From Alloyangia mangrovi (lineage in GTDB: Bacteria; Pseudomonadota; Alphaproteobacteria; Rhodobacterales; Rhodobacteraceae), in NCBI RefSeq assembly GCF_002300555.2, contig NZ_NTHN02000032.1:1-56921 (forward strand): 56,921 bases of DNA. Reading direction: 5' to 3'. A program made the translations under genes and the position numbers. Every line of letters begins with the position of its first letter. Within the stretch, counting starts at the first letter, position 1. The notes beneath the pieces are model-generated. The model saw only the letters and a list, made by a program, of their open reading frames with translations. It did no database searches and was not told the origin of the DNA. Positions 1-9,305 of the stretch are shown here, piece after piece.

Positions 1-912
1 CTGCCCGCGCCGGTGCGCCCCGACGTCACCGCCCTGCCCGGCGACGATGCGGCGCTGCTGCTCACCGGCGGCGCGCGGCAGGTGATGACCGTCGATCACC
101 TGCGCGCCTTCGTGGAAGACCCCGAGGTCATGGCGCGCATCACCTGCATCCACGCGCTCGGCGACGTCTGGGCGATGGGTGCCGCGCCTCAGGCGGCGGT
201 CGCAAGCCTCACCCTGCCGCGCATGTCCGAGCCGCTGGCCGAGCGCACGCTGACCGAATGCCTCGGCGCGATTACCGGGATCCTCCGCGCCGAGGGTGCC
301 GAGCTGGTCGGCGGCCATTCCGCCATGGGCGACGAGCTGAGCATCGGACTGACGATCACCGGTCTCTGCGAGCGCGCGCCGATCACGCTCGGCGGCGCCC
401 GCCCCGGCGACCGGCTGATCCTCACCAAGCCGATCGGCACCGGCGTGATCATGGCCGCCGAGATGGCCGGCGCCGCGCGGGGAGACTGGGTGGCGCAGGT
501 GCTCGCCCACATGACCACGCCGCAGGGTGCTGCCGCGCGCCTTCTGAGCCATGCCCATGCGATGACCGACGTCACCGGCTTCGGCCTCGCCGGGCACCTG
601 CTGAACATCTGCACTGCCTCGGGGGTCGGCGCCCGCCTCGAAGTGGGAAAGGTCCCGCTGCTGCCCGGAGCCGAGGCGCTCTCGGCGGCAGGCCATGCGT
701 CGACGCTCTACCCCAAGAACCGCGCCGCCCTGCCGTTCCAGCCGGTGGGCCCGAAGGAGGATCTCATGTTCGACCCGCAGACCGCAGGCGGCCTGCTGGC
801 GGCGGTGCCCGGCGATGTGAGCAGAACGCTGGCGCAGCTGCGCGCGGCGGGCTTCCCGGCGGTGGAAATCGGCGAGATCACCGACCGCCGCGGTCAGATC
901 GACATGGTCTGA
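1..912 (+). CDS. selD: Selenide, water dikinase (C-terminal part, cut by window edge)
   Basis: SelD makes selenophosphate from selenide and ATP, the activated selenium donor for selenouridine and selenocysteine synthesis. About 300 residues are present and the reading frame is open to base 1, so the start and the catalytic Cys/Sec loop lie outside the window. Visible family motifs are the metal/ATP-binding stretch TVDHLRAF, the run IHALGDVWAMGA, the GGHSAMGDE loop, DVTGFGLAGH, and FDPQTAGGLL near the end. In many Rhodobacteraceae SelD is fused to an N-terminal FAD/NAD(P)H oxidoreductase; that cannot be judged here. It is convergent with mnmH and the two coding regions overlap by 19 bp at their 3' ends. 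The pairing with mnmH points to tRNA 2-selenouridine as the use of the product; no selA, selB or selC is seen in the window. Confidence 0.95.
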   Translation: MPAPVRPDVTALPGDDAALLLTGGARQVMTVDHLRAFVEDPEVMARITCIHALGDVWAMGAAPQAAVASLTLPRMSEPLAERTLTECLGAITGILRAEGAELVGGHSAMGDELSIGLTITGLCERAPITLGGARPGDRLILTKPIGTGVIMAAEMAGAARGDWVAQVLAHMTTPQGAAARLLSHAHAMTDVTGFGLAGHLLNICTASGVGARLEVGKVPLLPGAEALSAAGHASTLYPKNRAALPFQPVGPKEDLMFDPQTAGGLLAAVPGDVSRTLAQLRAAGFPAVEIGEITDRRGQIDMV

Positions 913-1952
913 AGCCGCTCCGCCATGCGGTCGGCCAGCGCCTCGAGCGCCGCATCGTCCAGCGCCGGGGTCTCGAAGCGCTCGATCACCTGCGGCGCCA
1001 TCGCCCGCATCGACTTGTCATAGGCCGGATCGTAGTGATCCGCCGCAAGTGAAGCGCAAAGAGCAAGCCGTTCGCCCGCATCGATCATCGCCTCCCACCG
1101 GTCGACCAGCTCGTGACCGCGGTGATAGCGCAGCGGCGAGAGCTTGTCCTTCAGCGCCGGCCCGTCCGAAAGGATGTCGTCATAGGCGGCGTTCAGGTAG
1201 CCTGCGCGCGCCTCGAGCGGTGCCGCGACCTCGACCCATCGGGCAAATTTCATGGCCTCCCAGATCGCGGGCGGAATAAGCAGCTGGCCGATCTTGCTGC
1301 TCTCGGCCTCGACCAGAACCGGGCGCGCCGGATCGAGCGCGTCGAGCGCCTGCACCAGCTCTGTCTCGAACCACTTCTGGCTCGGCTGGCCGCCGGGCAT
1401 GTCGCCGAGCAGCGAGCCGCGGTGCCGCGCCAGCCCTTCGAGGTCGATCACCTGCACGCCGCGCGCCGCGAGCTTAGGCAGCAGCGCAGTCTTGGCCGTG
1501 CCGGTGTGTCCGCCGAGCTGGATCAGCTTGAAGGGCAGCTCCGCATCATAGAGCGCCGCGGTCACCAGCCGCCGGTAGGTGCGATAGCCGCCCTCTACCG
1601 CCTCGGCGCGCCAGCCAATCTGCTGCAGCATCCAGGCAAAGGAGCCCGAGCGCTGCCCGCCGCGCCAGCAGTAGACCATCGGCTTCCAGCCCCCCTCGTG
1701 GTGTGCCAGCGGCCCCTCGATATGGGCGGCGGCGTTGCGGAACACCAGCGCCGCCCCGAGCTTGCGCGCAAGGAAGGGCGACTGCTGCTTGTAGATCGTG
1801 CCGACCCGCGCCCGCTCCTCGTTGTCGAGAACCGGCAGGTTGATCGCGCCGGGGACGTGATCCTCGGCAAATTCGGCCGGGCTGCGCACGTCGATGACCG
1901 TGTCGCAACCGTGGCGGAGGAAGTCGGAAAGCTGTGTCATCTTGCGTGGCAT
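894..1952 (-). CDS. mnmH: tRNA 2-selenouridine synthase
   Basis: MnmH (SelU/YbbB) replaces sulfur by selenium at the wobble 2-thiouridine of tRNAs for Lys, Glu and Gln, using selenophosphate from SelD. The product is 352 aa from ATG 1952; an ATG four codons later (1940) is possible. Residues about 10-115 form a rhodanese domain with VIDVRSPAEF and the active loop CWRGGQRSG, whose Cys95 is the catalytic residue. A P-loop follows (GGHTGTAKT), typical of the second domain. The longer open frame reaching 2015 encodes arginine-rich sequence unlike the family, so it was not used. The gene converges on selD with a 19-bp overlap of the 3' ends, which fits a selenium-modification pair. The family assignment is secure; the exact start is less so. 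Confidence 0.93.
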   Translation of the reverse strand: MPRKMTQLSDFLRHGCDTVIDVRSPAEFAEDHVPGAINLPVLDNEERARVGTIYKQQSPFLARKLGAALVFRNAAAHIEGPLAHHEGGWKPMVYCWRGGQRSGSFAWMLQQIGWRAEAVEGGYRTYRRLVTAALYDAELPFKLIQLGGHTGTAKTALLPKLAARGVQVIDLEGLARHRGSLLGDMPGGQPSQKWFETELVQALDALDPARPVLVEAESSKIGQLLIPPAIWEAMKFARWVEVAAPLEARAGYLNAAYDDILSDGPALKDKLSPLRYHRGHELVDRWEAMIDAGERLALCASLAADHYDPAYDKSMRAMAPQVIERFETPALDDAALEALADRMAERLQTMSI

Positions 1953-2100
1953 GGCGCATTTGGTACCCCGCCGCGCGAGGCGAAGAAAGTGCGATCTAGG
2001 GCGACGCGAGGGCATGCGAATTTTTTCCGCAAAACCCTCTGGACACTCCCCAATGCCTCGGCTAAATCCCCCCTCACCCGAAGGCGATGCCTTCTCCCGT

Positions 2101-2175
2101 GCCCGGGTAGCTCAGGGGTAGAGCAGTGGATTGAAAATCCTCGTGTCGGTGGTTCGATTCCGCCCCCGGGCACCA
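2101..2175 (+). tRNA. tRNA-Phe (GAA)
   Basis: A 75-nt cloverleaf with CCA encoded. The acceptor stem GCCCGGG pairs with CCCGGGC (2165-2171), the D arm is GCTC/GAGC, the anticodon loop TTGAAAA carries GAA, and the T arm has TTCGATT between GGTGG and CCGCC. The anticodon stem has one mismatch near its top. No integrase or attachment-site duplication is visible beside it. Confidence 0.95.
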
Positions 2176-2398
2176 CTTCTTCCCAAGAAGACAGTGATGA
2201 CAGCCACTTATGTGGTCTGCATGCTATCGCAGCCCCCCCACGATCGGTCGATTGCATTCCCGGGCGCAGCCAGTTGCTGCTCAGATGTTGACGCGTGCCT
2301 TTCCATCGCCGAGACGCGGCGTCCCCCACTCTGCGAGGATGCGGGGCAAGCCTTGGACACCAGCGCCCGACGGGTTCATCGCCCCTTTAATCGGCCAC

Positions 2399-5300
2399 CT
2401 AGGCACCAAGCGCATCGTCGAAAAAGCCCACCTCATCGCCATTGCTGACAAAGGTCACCTCCCCCGTCAGCGCCACGGCGGCATTGCTGAACACCGCATT
2501 CCCGTCATTGCGCAGAAGAGCGAGGCCGCCGTCCTCCCAGAGGAGCAGGTCGAGATCCCCATCAAGGTCATAGTCCGCCTGCGCCTGGACATTGCCCGAG
2601 ATCGACGGATCGTAAGAGGAGAGCGCAAATTCGGTGCCACCTACGACCTCCACGATCTCGAACACCCGAAGGCCCGGCGCACGCGCGGCGTCATCCCCCA
2701 CGATCCCCGCACTGACGACTTCGATGGCTGGATCATCATCGAACTGTCCGGCTTCGATCGTGCCGATGAGCCCGTCGGAGTCGCCCCGGAAGGAGGGTTC
2801 CAGCCCCGTTTGATGCCCTCCTGCCCCGTCGTTCATGTAGGTGACGATCGCCCGGTTCTCGCCGGTCACGATGTAGATGATGTCATTGTCGCCATCGCCG
2901 TCGAGATCGTGCAGCTGGCCATCTCCGATGCCGCCCTCCCCCGAGGCACCAAAGCCGGCCACCTGCAGACCGCCGGACCCGTCGTTGACAAAGGCGTTGA
3001 GCCGGTACCAGTCGCTTCCGGTGAAGATCGCCGCGTCCAGAGCGGCGTTGCCATCGAGGTCGGCGAACATGGCATCGCTCCGCTGCTCTCCAAGGTCGTA
3101 GGGCGTCGCCGCCTGTAAGGCGAAGGTCCCCGCGCCATCGTTTTCGAAGATCATGACCTGCATGGCCGCGATGCTGTTCGCGATGAAATCGATGTCCCCA
3201 TCGCCGTCTACATCGTCCAGGTCGACCGGGTTGAGCAGCTCGTAGAGCGATGCCATGCCGCTGATGTAGACAGGCGAGACATTCATGATTACCGGCGCCG
3301 TCGACACATGCGGGGCGCCGAAATGCCCGGTTGCGTCGTTCTCGTAGATGCTGGTGACCAGATCGAACTCGAAGTCGTCCACGCCGGTGTCCGGCGGAAG
3401 ATAGGGCGGCGCGACCAGAAGGTGCAGGAAGTCGTTGTCCCCGTCGCCGTCGAGATCGGCTGTGAGCAGCGTGCCGTCGCCGCGAAGGATCCCGGTTGGC
3501 TGCACGGTGAACCTTCCGGTGCCATCGTTGAGCGCGAGCATCACCTCGTCACCCCGCAGGAACCACAGGTCCGGGCTCGGCCCCGAGGCGGGCGCAGAGG
3601 GGGTGAACTCCAGAAAGTCGGTCCGGAGCGGCTCGCCGCCGTTGGACCTGCCAACCAGCTCGATCCTGTCGCCGGCGGAGAGATCAAGCCCCTCGATCAC
3701 CTGTTCCGCCGCGCCGGCCCCGGTGACGATGGCGTCGCCGAAGGTCCCGTTCCAGCGCCAGTCGTCAACCTGAACTCCGTTGACGAGGACACGCATCCGA
3801 CTCACGCCATCGGTCTCGTCGAAATAGCCGACGGTCAGATCGTAGCGTCCATCGGTGCCGGTGAAATAAAAGGCCGCACGCTGGGTGTCGGAACTGCCGG
3901 CCTGCAGGTAGGCCCCACCCGAGGCCCAGGGGTTCGTGACCACCTCGAAGCCCCTCAAGATCTCGAGGGTCTCTGCCTCGACGCGCAAGGGGGCGCCTTC
4001 GGGCGGCGCCTCGCGGATATCGAGGAAATCGACGCGGAGAGGCTCGCCGCCGTCTGCCGTCCCGGCGAGGCTAAGCACGTCCCCCGGGGCCAGATCGACC
4101 GCGGACAGCACATGGTGCATCAGCGCGTTCCCGGTCACGATCCGGCCCGCGGGATCCGCATCCCAGACCCATTCGTCAAGTGTCTCGCCGTTCAGCTCGA
4201 CCCGCAGCCAGCTCGCGCCGTCGCTCTCGTCGAAATAGCCGATCGTCAAGCTATAGGTGCCCGCGGCCCCGGAAAACATGCCGGTGGCCCTGGCCTCGCC
4301 GGTGCCGGTGGCCTGCAGAAAAGACCCATCCGAGGCCCATACATTGCACCACGGCGTGAAGCCGCTTTCGATGCCGAGCGCCTCGGCCTCGGTCCGGCCG
4401 GGCACGATCTCGGCAAAGCTGGGGCCCGACGCGCTGTACTCGACCACATAGCCGAAGCGGGAGTTGGGGTTCGGCGGCACCCCGGCGTCGGCCCAGGTGC
4501 CGGTCGGATAGAGCGCATGGGCCAGCAGGTAGTCCTCGCCGCCCGCGTCGTTCGGCTCCTCCCCGCCCCAATCGGCGTAACCGATTGCCCCGACGGTGCC
4601 GTTCCAGAACACCTGCCCCGCCTCAGGACCGCCGGCCCAGCTCCAGACCCCCTCGCTCGCCGCATCGGACCCGCCAGCCCAGACGTTCGGCGGTGTCATC
4701 GACAGCACGAAGGCGTTCTCCTCCTCCGAGGTGATCGTGGCCAGGTAGCCCGGCGAACCAAGGTGATCGCGGCTCTCGGCGTCAGCCCGAGCCTCCACCC
4801 AAGTCAACGGGTCCTCGACAAATTCGTACCAATGGCCATTGCCGCCTTCGGCCTCGGTCCATTGCACCGGCGCGCCAAGCTGCTTCTCCTCGAAGCGGGC
4901 GATGAAAAGATCGCGCTCGCCGTTGGTGTCCTCCGGGACGAGGTTCGTCGCGTAGCTGGTGAACAGCACGCCCGACCCATCGGGCAAGAACTGCGGCCAG
5001 AAACTCTGCGCGTCGCCGATTTCGCCCGTGATATTGGCCGACAGCACGGTGAGCGCGCCCGAGACGCGATCCTTCACGAAGACATCCTGCGCGCCGTTGT
5101 CATCGCGCACGGCGAGGCCGGCAGTATCGCTGTAGAAGGCGATCTTGGTGCCGTCCGGAGAGAACACCCCGCCATAGCTGTCCGCCACCCACTGGTTGCC
5201 GAGGCTGTCGGTGGAGACCAGCGTGATTTCTCCGCTCACGAGGTCCTTGATGAAGAGGTCCTGCGACCCGTTGCCATCGCCGGTGACAAAATTCGTCGCG

Positions 5301-6121
5301 CGACTGGCGAACAGCAGCTTGCTGCCGTCGGGGGAAAAGCTGCCTTCCGAGCTGTCGCCATTGCCCTCCGCCCCATCCGCCCCGACCGAAAGGCGCAGCA
5401 CCTCGCCGGTCGTCAGGTCCTTGGTGAAGATGTCGCGCACGCCGTTCCCGTCATCTTCGATCAGGTTGTCCGCGAGGCTCGAGAAGGCGAAGCGCGATCC
5501 GTCCGGTGTGAAGCCGACGCCGACGCTGTAGTTGTTCGCCGCCTCGCCCGCAGAGTTGCTCGACAGCATGCGGATATCGCCGCTGGCGATGTCCTTGAGG
5601 AAGACCGCGTCGCCCACCATGGTCAGCCCCGGTACGAGGTTTGTCGCGTAGCTGGTAAAGGCGATCTGCTTTCCGTCCGGCGAGAAATGCGCATAGAAGC
5701 TGGAGTCATTCCCCGGCTCCCCCTCGGCGCTTGCAGAGATCACCTTGTCCTCACCGGTGACCAGATCCTTGAAGACCACCGTCTCCTGCAGACTTGCAAT
5801 TCCGCCGATCGTGACAGCGAAGGTCGACGTATAGGCCACGCGGGTGCCGTCGGCGGAGATCGCGGGCTCGTAGCCTCCCGACTCGGGGTCCGCGATGCCC
5901 GGATCGAGCGTGAGCCGCTCGACCGCGCCACTCGCCATGTCCTTGAGGTAGATGTCGCCGTAGGAATTCAGGTCTTCGGGAACGAAGCGGGCGCCAGTCT
6001 GCATCAGCAGCGTCGCGCCATCCGCGCTGAAGGCCCCGCGTATGCTCGCACCCTCGCCCTGCTCGCCGTCGCTGCCCACTGAAACCCGTTCCACCGATAC
6101 GACCTTCAGTTGCGTCGCCAT
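2399..6121 (-). CDS. Mosaic protein: TolB-like propeller, C-type lectin domain, two CBM-like repeats, FG-GAP/VCBS region
   Basis: A 1240-aa protein, probably extracellular or surface-exposed, of unknown function. The start is ATG 6121, behind a good GGGAGGA ribosome site. Residues about 10-410 hold PD40/TolB-type repeats (FSPDGTKIAF, followed by DLFIKDL-like strands). About 415-565 is a C-type lectin domain with WSWAGG and the EPN motif that in characterised lectins selects mannose-type sugars through Ca2+. About 580-705 and 710-840 are two similar beta-sandwich repeats ending in EPLR-DFL, resembling carbohydrate-binding modules. From about 845 to the end there are FG-GAP/VCBS calcium loops such as DLDGDGDNDF and DVDGDGDIDF. 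No Sec signal peptide is visible and no RTX nonapeptide block is seen, so the export route is unclear. It lies downstream of the flavoprotein on the same strand, beyond a terminator-like hairpin. Binding of glycans or cell-surface polysaccharide is an inference from the domains. Confidence 0.85.
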   Translation of the reverse strand: MATQLKVVSVERVSVGSDGEQGEGASIRGAFSADGATLLMQTGARFVPEDLNSYGDIYLKDMASGAVERLTLDPGIADPESGGYEPAISADGTRVAYTSTFAVTIGGIASLQETVVFKDLVTGEDKVISASAEGEPGNDSSFYAHFSPDGKQIAFTSYATNLVPGLTMVGDAVFLKDIASGDIRMLSSNSAGEAANNYSVGVGFTPDGSRFAFSSLADNLIEDDGNGVRDIFTKDLTTGEVLRLSVGADGAEGNGDSSEGSFSPDGSKLLFASRATNFVTGDGNGSQDLFIKDLVSGEITLVSTDSLGNQWVADSYGGVFSPDGTKIAFYSDTAGLAVRDDNGAQDVFVKDRVSGALTVLSANITGEIGDAQSFWPQFLPDGSGVLFTSYATNLVPEDTNGERDLFIARFEEKQLGAPVQWTEAEGGNGHWYEFVEDPLTWVEARADAESRDHLGSPGYLATITSEEENAFVLSMTPPNVWAGGSDAASEGVWSWAGGPEAGQVFWNGTVGAIGYADWGGEEPNDAGGEDYLLAHALYPTGTWADAGVPPNPNSRFGYVVEYSASGPSFAEIVPGRTEAEALGIESGFTPWCNVWASDGSFLQATGTGEARATGMFSGAAGTYSLTIGYFDESDGASWLRVELNGETLDEWVWDADPAGRIVTGNALMHHVLSAVDLAPGDVLSLAGTADGGEPLRVDFLDIREAPPEGAPLRVEAETLEILRGFEVVTNPWASGGAYLQAGSSDTQRAAFYFTGTDGRYDLTVGYFDETDGVSRMRVLVNGVQVDDWRWNGTFGDAIVTGAGAAEQVIEGLDLSAGDRIELVGRSNGGEPLRTDFLEFTPSAPASGPSPDLWFLRGDEVMLALNDGTGRFTVQPTGILRGDGTLLTADLDGDGDNDFLHLLVAPPYLPPDTGVDDFEFDLVTSIYENDATGHFGAPHVSTAPVIMNVSPVYISGMASLYELLNPVDLDDVDGDGDIDFIANSIAAMQVMIFENDGAGTFALQAATPYDLGEQRSDAMFADLDGNAALDAAIFTGSDWYRLNAFVNDGSGGLQVAGFGASGEGGIGDGQLHDLDGDGDNDIIYIVTGENRAIVTYMNDGAGGHQTGLEPSFRGDSDGLIGTIEAGQFDDDPAIEVVSAGIVGDDAARAPGLRVFEIVEVVGGTEFALSSYDPSISGNVQAQADYDLDGDLDLLLWEDGGLALLRNDGNAVFSNAAVALTGEVTFVSNGDEVGFFDDALGA

Positions 6122-6306
6122 AACCCGGTCCTCCCTTGGTCTGCCTGACGTGCTTCGATCCCAGGGCGCTCTCCGTCTCGGGAACCCCACATGAGACCAC
6201 GCGCGCGCAGCGTCCCCGTTGACCTCGGTCAAGGCGGATCACCGAAATGCCCTCGCGTTGGTGGCAGAACGTCGGTGCCGCAGGTGATCTTCCCGTCCGT
6301 AAAGCA

Positions 6307-6331
6307 AGAGCCCCGGCAGCGCCGGGGCTCT
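6307..6331 (-). terminator. Hairpin between flavoprotein gene and mosaic gene
   Basis: A perfect 11-bp stem (AGAGCCCCGGC / GCCGGGGCTCT) with a three-base loop lies 65 bp past the end of the flavoprotein gene. The T-rich tail on the minus strand is weak (CTTGCTTTA), so this is a likely but not textbook intrinsic terminator. Confidence 0.6.
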
Positions 6332-6396
6332 CGAATATCATGAAAGCAGGGCCCGCTGCCTCGAGAACCTCCGGGTCCGAAGGCCCGTAGACGCCA

Positions 6397-7752
6397 TCAC
6401 GCCACGGAAAGATCTGCGACGGCACGAACGATGCGGAAGAGCCCAGTGGGGTCGTAGCGCCGCTGAAGCGCCTCGATCCGATGCCGGGCCGCCTCGGAGA
6501 GCGTCGGCAGCGCGCGCCCTCCCTGGTCCAGCTCGGCTTCGCCGACATAGCGTCCGGTCGCGAAGGCGCTGCAGCCCTGAACCGAGACATGCAGCCAGTC
6601 GCGGTTCACCGCATCCTCCTCCTCGTCGGTCCAGATCCCGTAGAAGGTGGTGAAGACCCGCCCGGCCCGCGAGAAGGCCGTGTCCTCGGAGATCGGCAGC
6701 GCGTTGGAGCGCAGCGCGACAAGGGCGAAGCTCTGCGCCGAAGGTGCCGCCGCCATGGCCGTCACCGCCTTGTCGAGGGCCTCGCCGAAGCTGCCGTCGG
6801 ACCAGAGGCAGTCGACGGCGTAGCGCGCGCCCGTCGGCGTGGATTCGGCGGTCATCTGGTAGAGTGTCACGATGGGCGTCGGCATCGGCCCGACGACCTC
6901 GAGGGCTTCGGGCGCGTCGCGGAATAGATCGTCGAACACCGCCCGCGCCTCCGCCTCGCTCGCCGCGAAGACATTGGCGACCACGGCGATCACCGGCCCC
7001 TGCGGGTCTGCTCCGATCTTGGCGGTGAACTCCAGCGTCGCCGGGGCGCGGCCAACCGCCCGCTCCGCCCAGTCGGCCACCGCCCCGACCTGCGCCGCGG
7101 AATGGAGCCGCACGCAGGAGGTCGGCGCGCGCGGGGCCTCGTGGAGCCGCAGCGTATAGGCGGTGACGATGCCGAAGAAGGACGGACCCGCGCCGCGCAC
7201 CGCCCAGAAGACATCGGGGTTCTCTTCGGCGCTGGCGGTGAGCAGAGCACCGTCGGCCATCACCACGTCCACCGAGAGGACCGAGTGGCAGGCGATCCCC
7301 CAGCTGCCCGAGTTCCAACCGATGCCACCGCCAAGAAGGTAGCCGCTGACCGTCACCTCGCCGCAATGGCCGACCGGGAAGCCGAGGTCATGGCGCTCGA
7401 GCGCCGCGGCGAGACGGTGGTTGGTCACCGCCGGGCCGACAACGGCGCAGCGGCCCGCAACGTCGATGCGCAGCCCGTCGAGCGCGCCGAGGTCGATCAC
7501 CATCTCCGCGCGGGCGGCGATGCCGGTGAACTGGTGCCCGCCGCCGCGTGCCGAGACAGTCATGCCGTGCTCGGCAGCATATCGGACGGCCTCCTGCACG
7601 TCGCGGGCATCCGCCGCCCGGACGATCACCTCGGCCTGCCGGACCGGCTTGCGCCCGTTCCAGATGAGCGCGTCGCAGGCCGCGGCATGATCCGGGTCGA
7701 AGACGGTGATCACGGTCCCGCGCAGGCGGGCCTTGAGAATATCATAGGTCAT
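6397..7752 (-). CDS. FAD-binding oxidoreductase, berberine-bridge-enzyme type
   Basis: A 451-aa PCMH-type flavoprotein of the BBE-like class, which oxidises alcohols, sugars or alkaloid-like substrates and passes electrons to oxygen or another acceptor. The motif RGGGHQFTG near residue 70 holds the His that in this family links to the 8-alpha position of FAD. GHCGEVTVSGYLLGGG near residue 130 holds a Cys placed like the 6-S-cysteinyl ligand, so bicovalent flavin is likely. The C-terminal BBE segment is present. No signal peptide is seen, so it is probably cytoplasmic. The start is the ATG at 7752, preceded by a weak GGAAAA site. Direct repeats of TGCTAA lie about 155-200 bp upstream. The physiological substrate cannot be told from the sequence. 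Confidence 0.88.
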   Translation of the reverse strand: MTYDILKARLRGTVITVFDPDHAAACDALIWNGRKPVRQAEVIVRAADARDVQEAVRYAAEHGMTVSARGGGHQFTGIAARAEMVIDLGALDGLRIDVAGRCAVVGPAVTNHRLAAALERHDLGFPVGHCGEVTVSGYLLGGGIGWNSGSWGIACHSVLSVDVVMADGALLTASAEENPDVFWAVRGAGPSFFGIVTAYTLRLHEAPRAPTSCVRLHSAAQVGAVADWAERAVGRAPATLEFTAKIGADPQGPVIAVVANVFAASEAEARAVFDDLFRDAPEALEVVGPMPTPIVTLYQMTAESTPTGARYAVDCLWSDGSFGEALDKAVTAMAAAPSAQSFALVALRSNALPISEDTAFSRAGRVFTTFYGIWTDEEEDAVNRDWLHVSVQGCSAFATGRYVGEAELDQGGRALPTLSEAARHRIEALQRRYDPTGLFRIVRAVADLSVA

Positions 7753-7907
7753 TTTTCCAAATCTTTTCAGTCTCTAGGAGCGGCCCGGACCAAAGCCCGG
7801 CGCGCTCGCATCGGTGACGTTTCAAACCGGGCGGGCCGGGAACTCCGCAGCTGGGGGTGCCGATCCGTCCGTGCCCAGACTGATACGCCCGCCACGCCGC
7901 ACCGGCA

Positions 7908-7956
7908 TGCTAAGTGATCCCTCGCGGAATGCTCACGGATGCTAAAAGAGTGCTAA
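7908..7956. repeat. Phased TGCTMA direct repeats
   Basis: TGCTAA or TGCTCA occurs at 7908, 7930, 7940 and 7951, spaced 22, 10 and 11 bases, which is close to whole turns of the helix. They lie upstream of the BBE-type oxidoreductase, and the last overlaps the stop region of the GAF gene. Helical phasing suggests a cooperative regulator site, but chance is not excluded. Confidence 0.4.
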
Positions 7957-9305
7957 TGCGGGGCCGAAACCGCGTCTGGCTCCTCGAGGATCAGCCGGCA
8001 GCCGGGCAAGAGCCGGAACCGTCCGCGTCCCGCCTTCTCGATTTTCAGGCAGGCGCAGCGTTCGTCGAGCCGCTTGCGCAACAGGATCAGCCGCGCATCG
8101 AGGTTCTCGGCCTGCGCGGGCAGACGCAGGCCCGGATCGAGACGCAGTTCACGAGTGGTGAACTCTGTGCGCCCGCGCGCGTCATGCTCGCGCAGGAGCC
8201 GCCAGAGGATCGCCCCGGCCACGCCCTTGATCAGGTAATCTCCGTCGAGAAAGACGCTCTGGTCGGCGTTGAAATAGCGCACCGTGACCTGCCCCTGCGC
8301 GGCGGGCAGCTGGGCACGCGGCGGGTCAGGCGCCTCCGCCCCCTCCTGCCGCAGCAGGGCCATGCGCGCGCCAAGATGCGCCGCGACCAGCGCAAGAGCA
8401 TCCTCCTCCTCGTAGCCGAAGCGGTTGATCTCGTCGGATTCGGCAAAGAGCACGCCCACCGCCTCGCCACATTCCGAGATCGGCAGGGCGATCTGGCTGC
8501 GCGGCGCGGCCAGCCCCGGAAAGGGAATGAGCCGCGGCACGTCGCAGAAAAGGCCGCTGCGCCGGGCACCGTCGCTCATCGCGGCTCCATAGCGATAATC
8601 GCGCGTCATGTGACCGATGCGGATCGGGGCGTTCTCGCGGGCGGCAACGCCGATCACCCCCTCGCCCGGGGCGACCTCGGCCCCGACCCCGGTCACCGGG
8701 TAGCCCTGCGTCGCGACGGTATAGAGCCGCCCGGTCGCCGGCTCTGCGATCAGCACCATCGACCAGCGGATGCCGAGATGCGCGCCAAGCCCCCCGGTCA
8801 GCGCATCGAACAGCCCGTCGAGATCCTCGGCGCCCGCCAGCCCCGCGCAGACCCGCCGGGTCGCGGCCAGCAGCGACGGGCGGTTGGGCGGCGGTGCGGT
8901 GACCGGGCCGGACATCGGCTCGATGTCCTCGACCCGGAAGACATCCGAGCCGAGCAGGCGGAACACGTCCTCGACCCCGTGGTGCGAGGCAATCCCCGCG
9001 AGCTTGGCCTTCATGCTCTCGAAAAGCGGCCCCTCGGTGTGGGTGTCCTCGTAGCACAGGGTCAGCCGGTAGTGCGCCAGCGTCTCGGGGTCGGTCACCA
9101 GCACCGTCGCGCGGCGGGTCTCCATGATGTTGCGGCGGGTCTTATTGAAGAACTGGTAAGAGAGCGCGACCCTCTCCGGCCCGGCGTAATGGACCTGGCT
9201 GATCATCGACACGTTTGGCGTGCCCGTCGCGTCGCAGGTCGCGAGGACCGAGGCGATTACACCCTCGAGCGCGGGGCGCAGCCCGTCGAGGCAGAGGCCC
9301 GTCAC
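7953..9305 (-). CDS. Split-barrel (PNPOx-like) - GAF - winged-helix fusion protein
   Basis: A 450-aa multidomain protein that reads like a one-component sensor-regulator. Residues about 1-140 form a pyridoxamine-5-phosphate-oxidase-like split barrel (ATCDATGTPNVSMISQVHY, then YQFFNKTRRN), a fold that binds FMN, haem or F420. About 165-335 is a GAF domain with the usual LPI...GVLFAES core. About 355-445 looks like a winged-helix DNA-binding segment of the OmpR/transcriptional-regulator-C type. GTG at 9305 was chosen because it overlaps the stop of the upstream gene as GTGA, implying translational coupling; the longer open frame before it is the shadow of that gene. The ligand, the DNA target and even DNA binding are inferred from domain resemblance only. 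The nearest likely targets are the phased repeats at its own 3' end and the flavoprotein downstream. Confidence 0.8.
   Translation of the reverse strand: MTGLCLDGLRPALEGVIASVLATCDATGTPNVSMISQVHYAGPERVALSYQFFNKTRRNIMETRRATVLVTDPETLAHYRLTLCYEDTHTEGPLFESMKAKLAGIASHHGVEDVFRLLGSDVFRVEDIEPMSGPVTAPPPNRPSLLAATRRVCAGLAGAEDLDGLFDALTGGLGAHLGIRWSMVLIAEPATGRLYTVATQGYPVTGVGAEVAPGEGVIGVAARENAPIRIGHMTRDYRYGAAMSDGARRSGLFCDVPRLIPFPGLAAPRSQIALPISECGEAVGVLFAESDEINRFGYEEEDALALVAAHLGARMALLRQEGAEAPDPPRAQLPAAQGQVTVRYFNADQSVFLDGDYLIKGVAGAILWRLLREHDARGRTEFTTRELRLDPGLRLPAQAENLDARLILLRKRLDERCACLKIEKAGRGRFRLLPGCRLILEEPDAVSAPH

Noticed and set aside
2101-2175. tRNA-Phe as an integration site of a genomic island
   Set aside because: No integrase, no repeated 3' tRNA fragment and no mobility genes seen downstream.
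3308-6082. 924-codon plus-strand frame opposite the mosaic protein
   Set aside because: Antisense shadow in GC-rich DNA; Arg/Gly/Pro-rich, no domains, while the minus strand has clear repeats and motifs.
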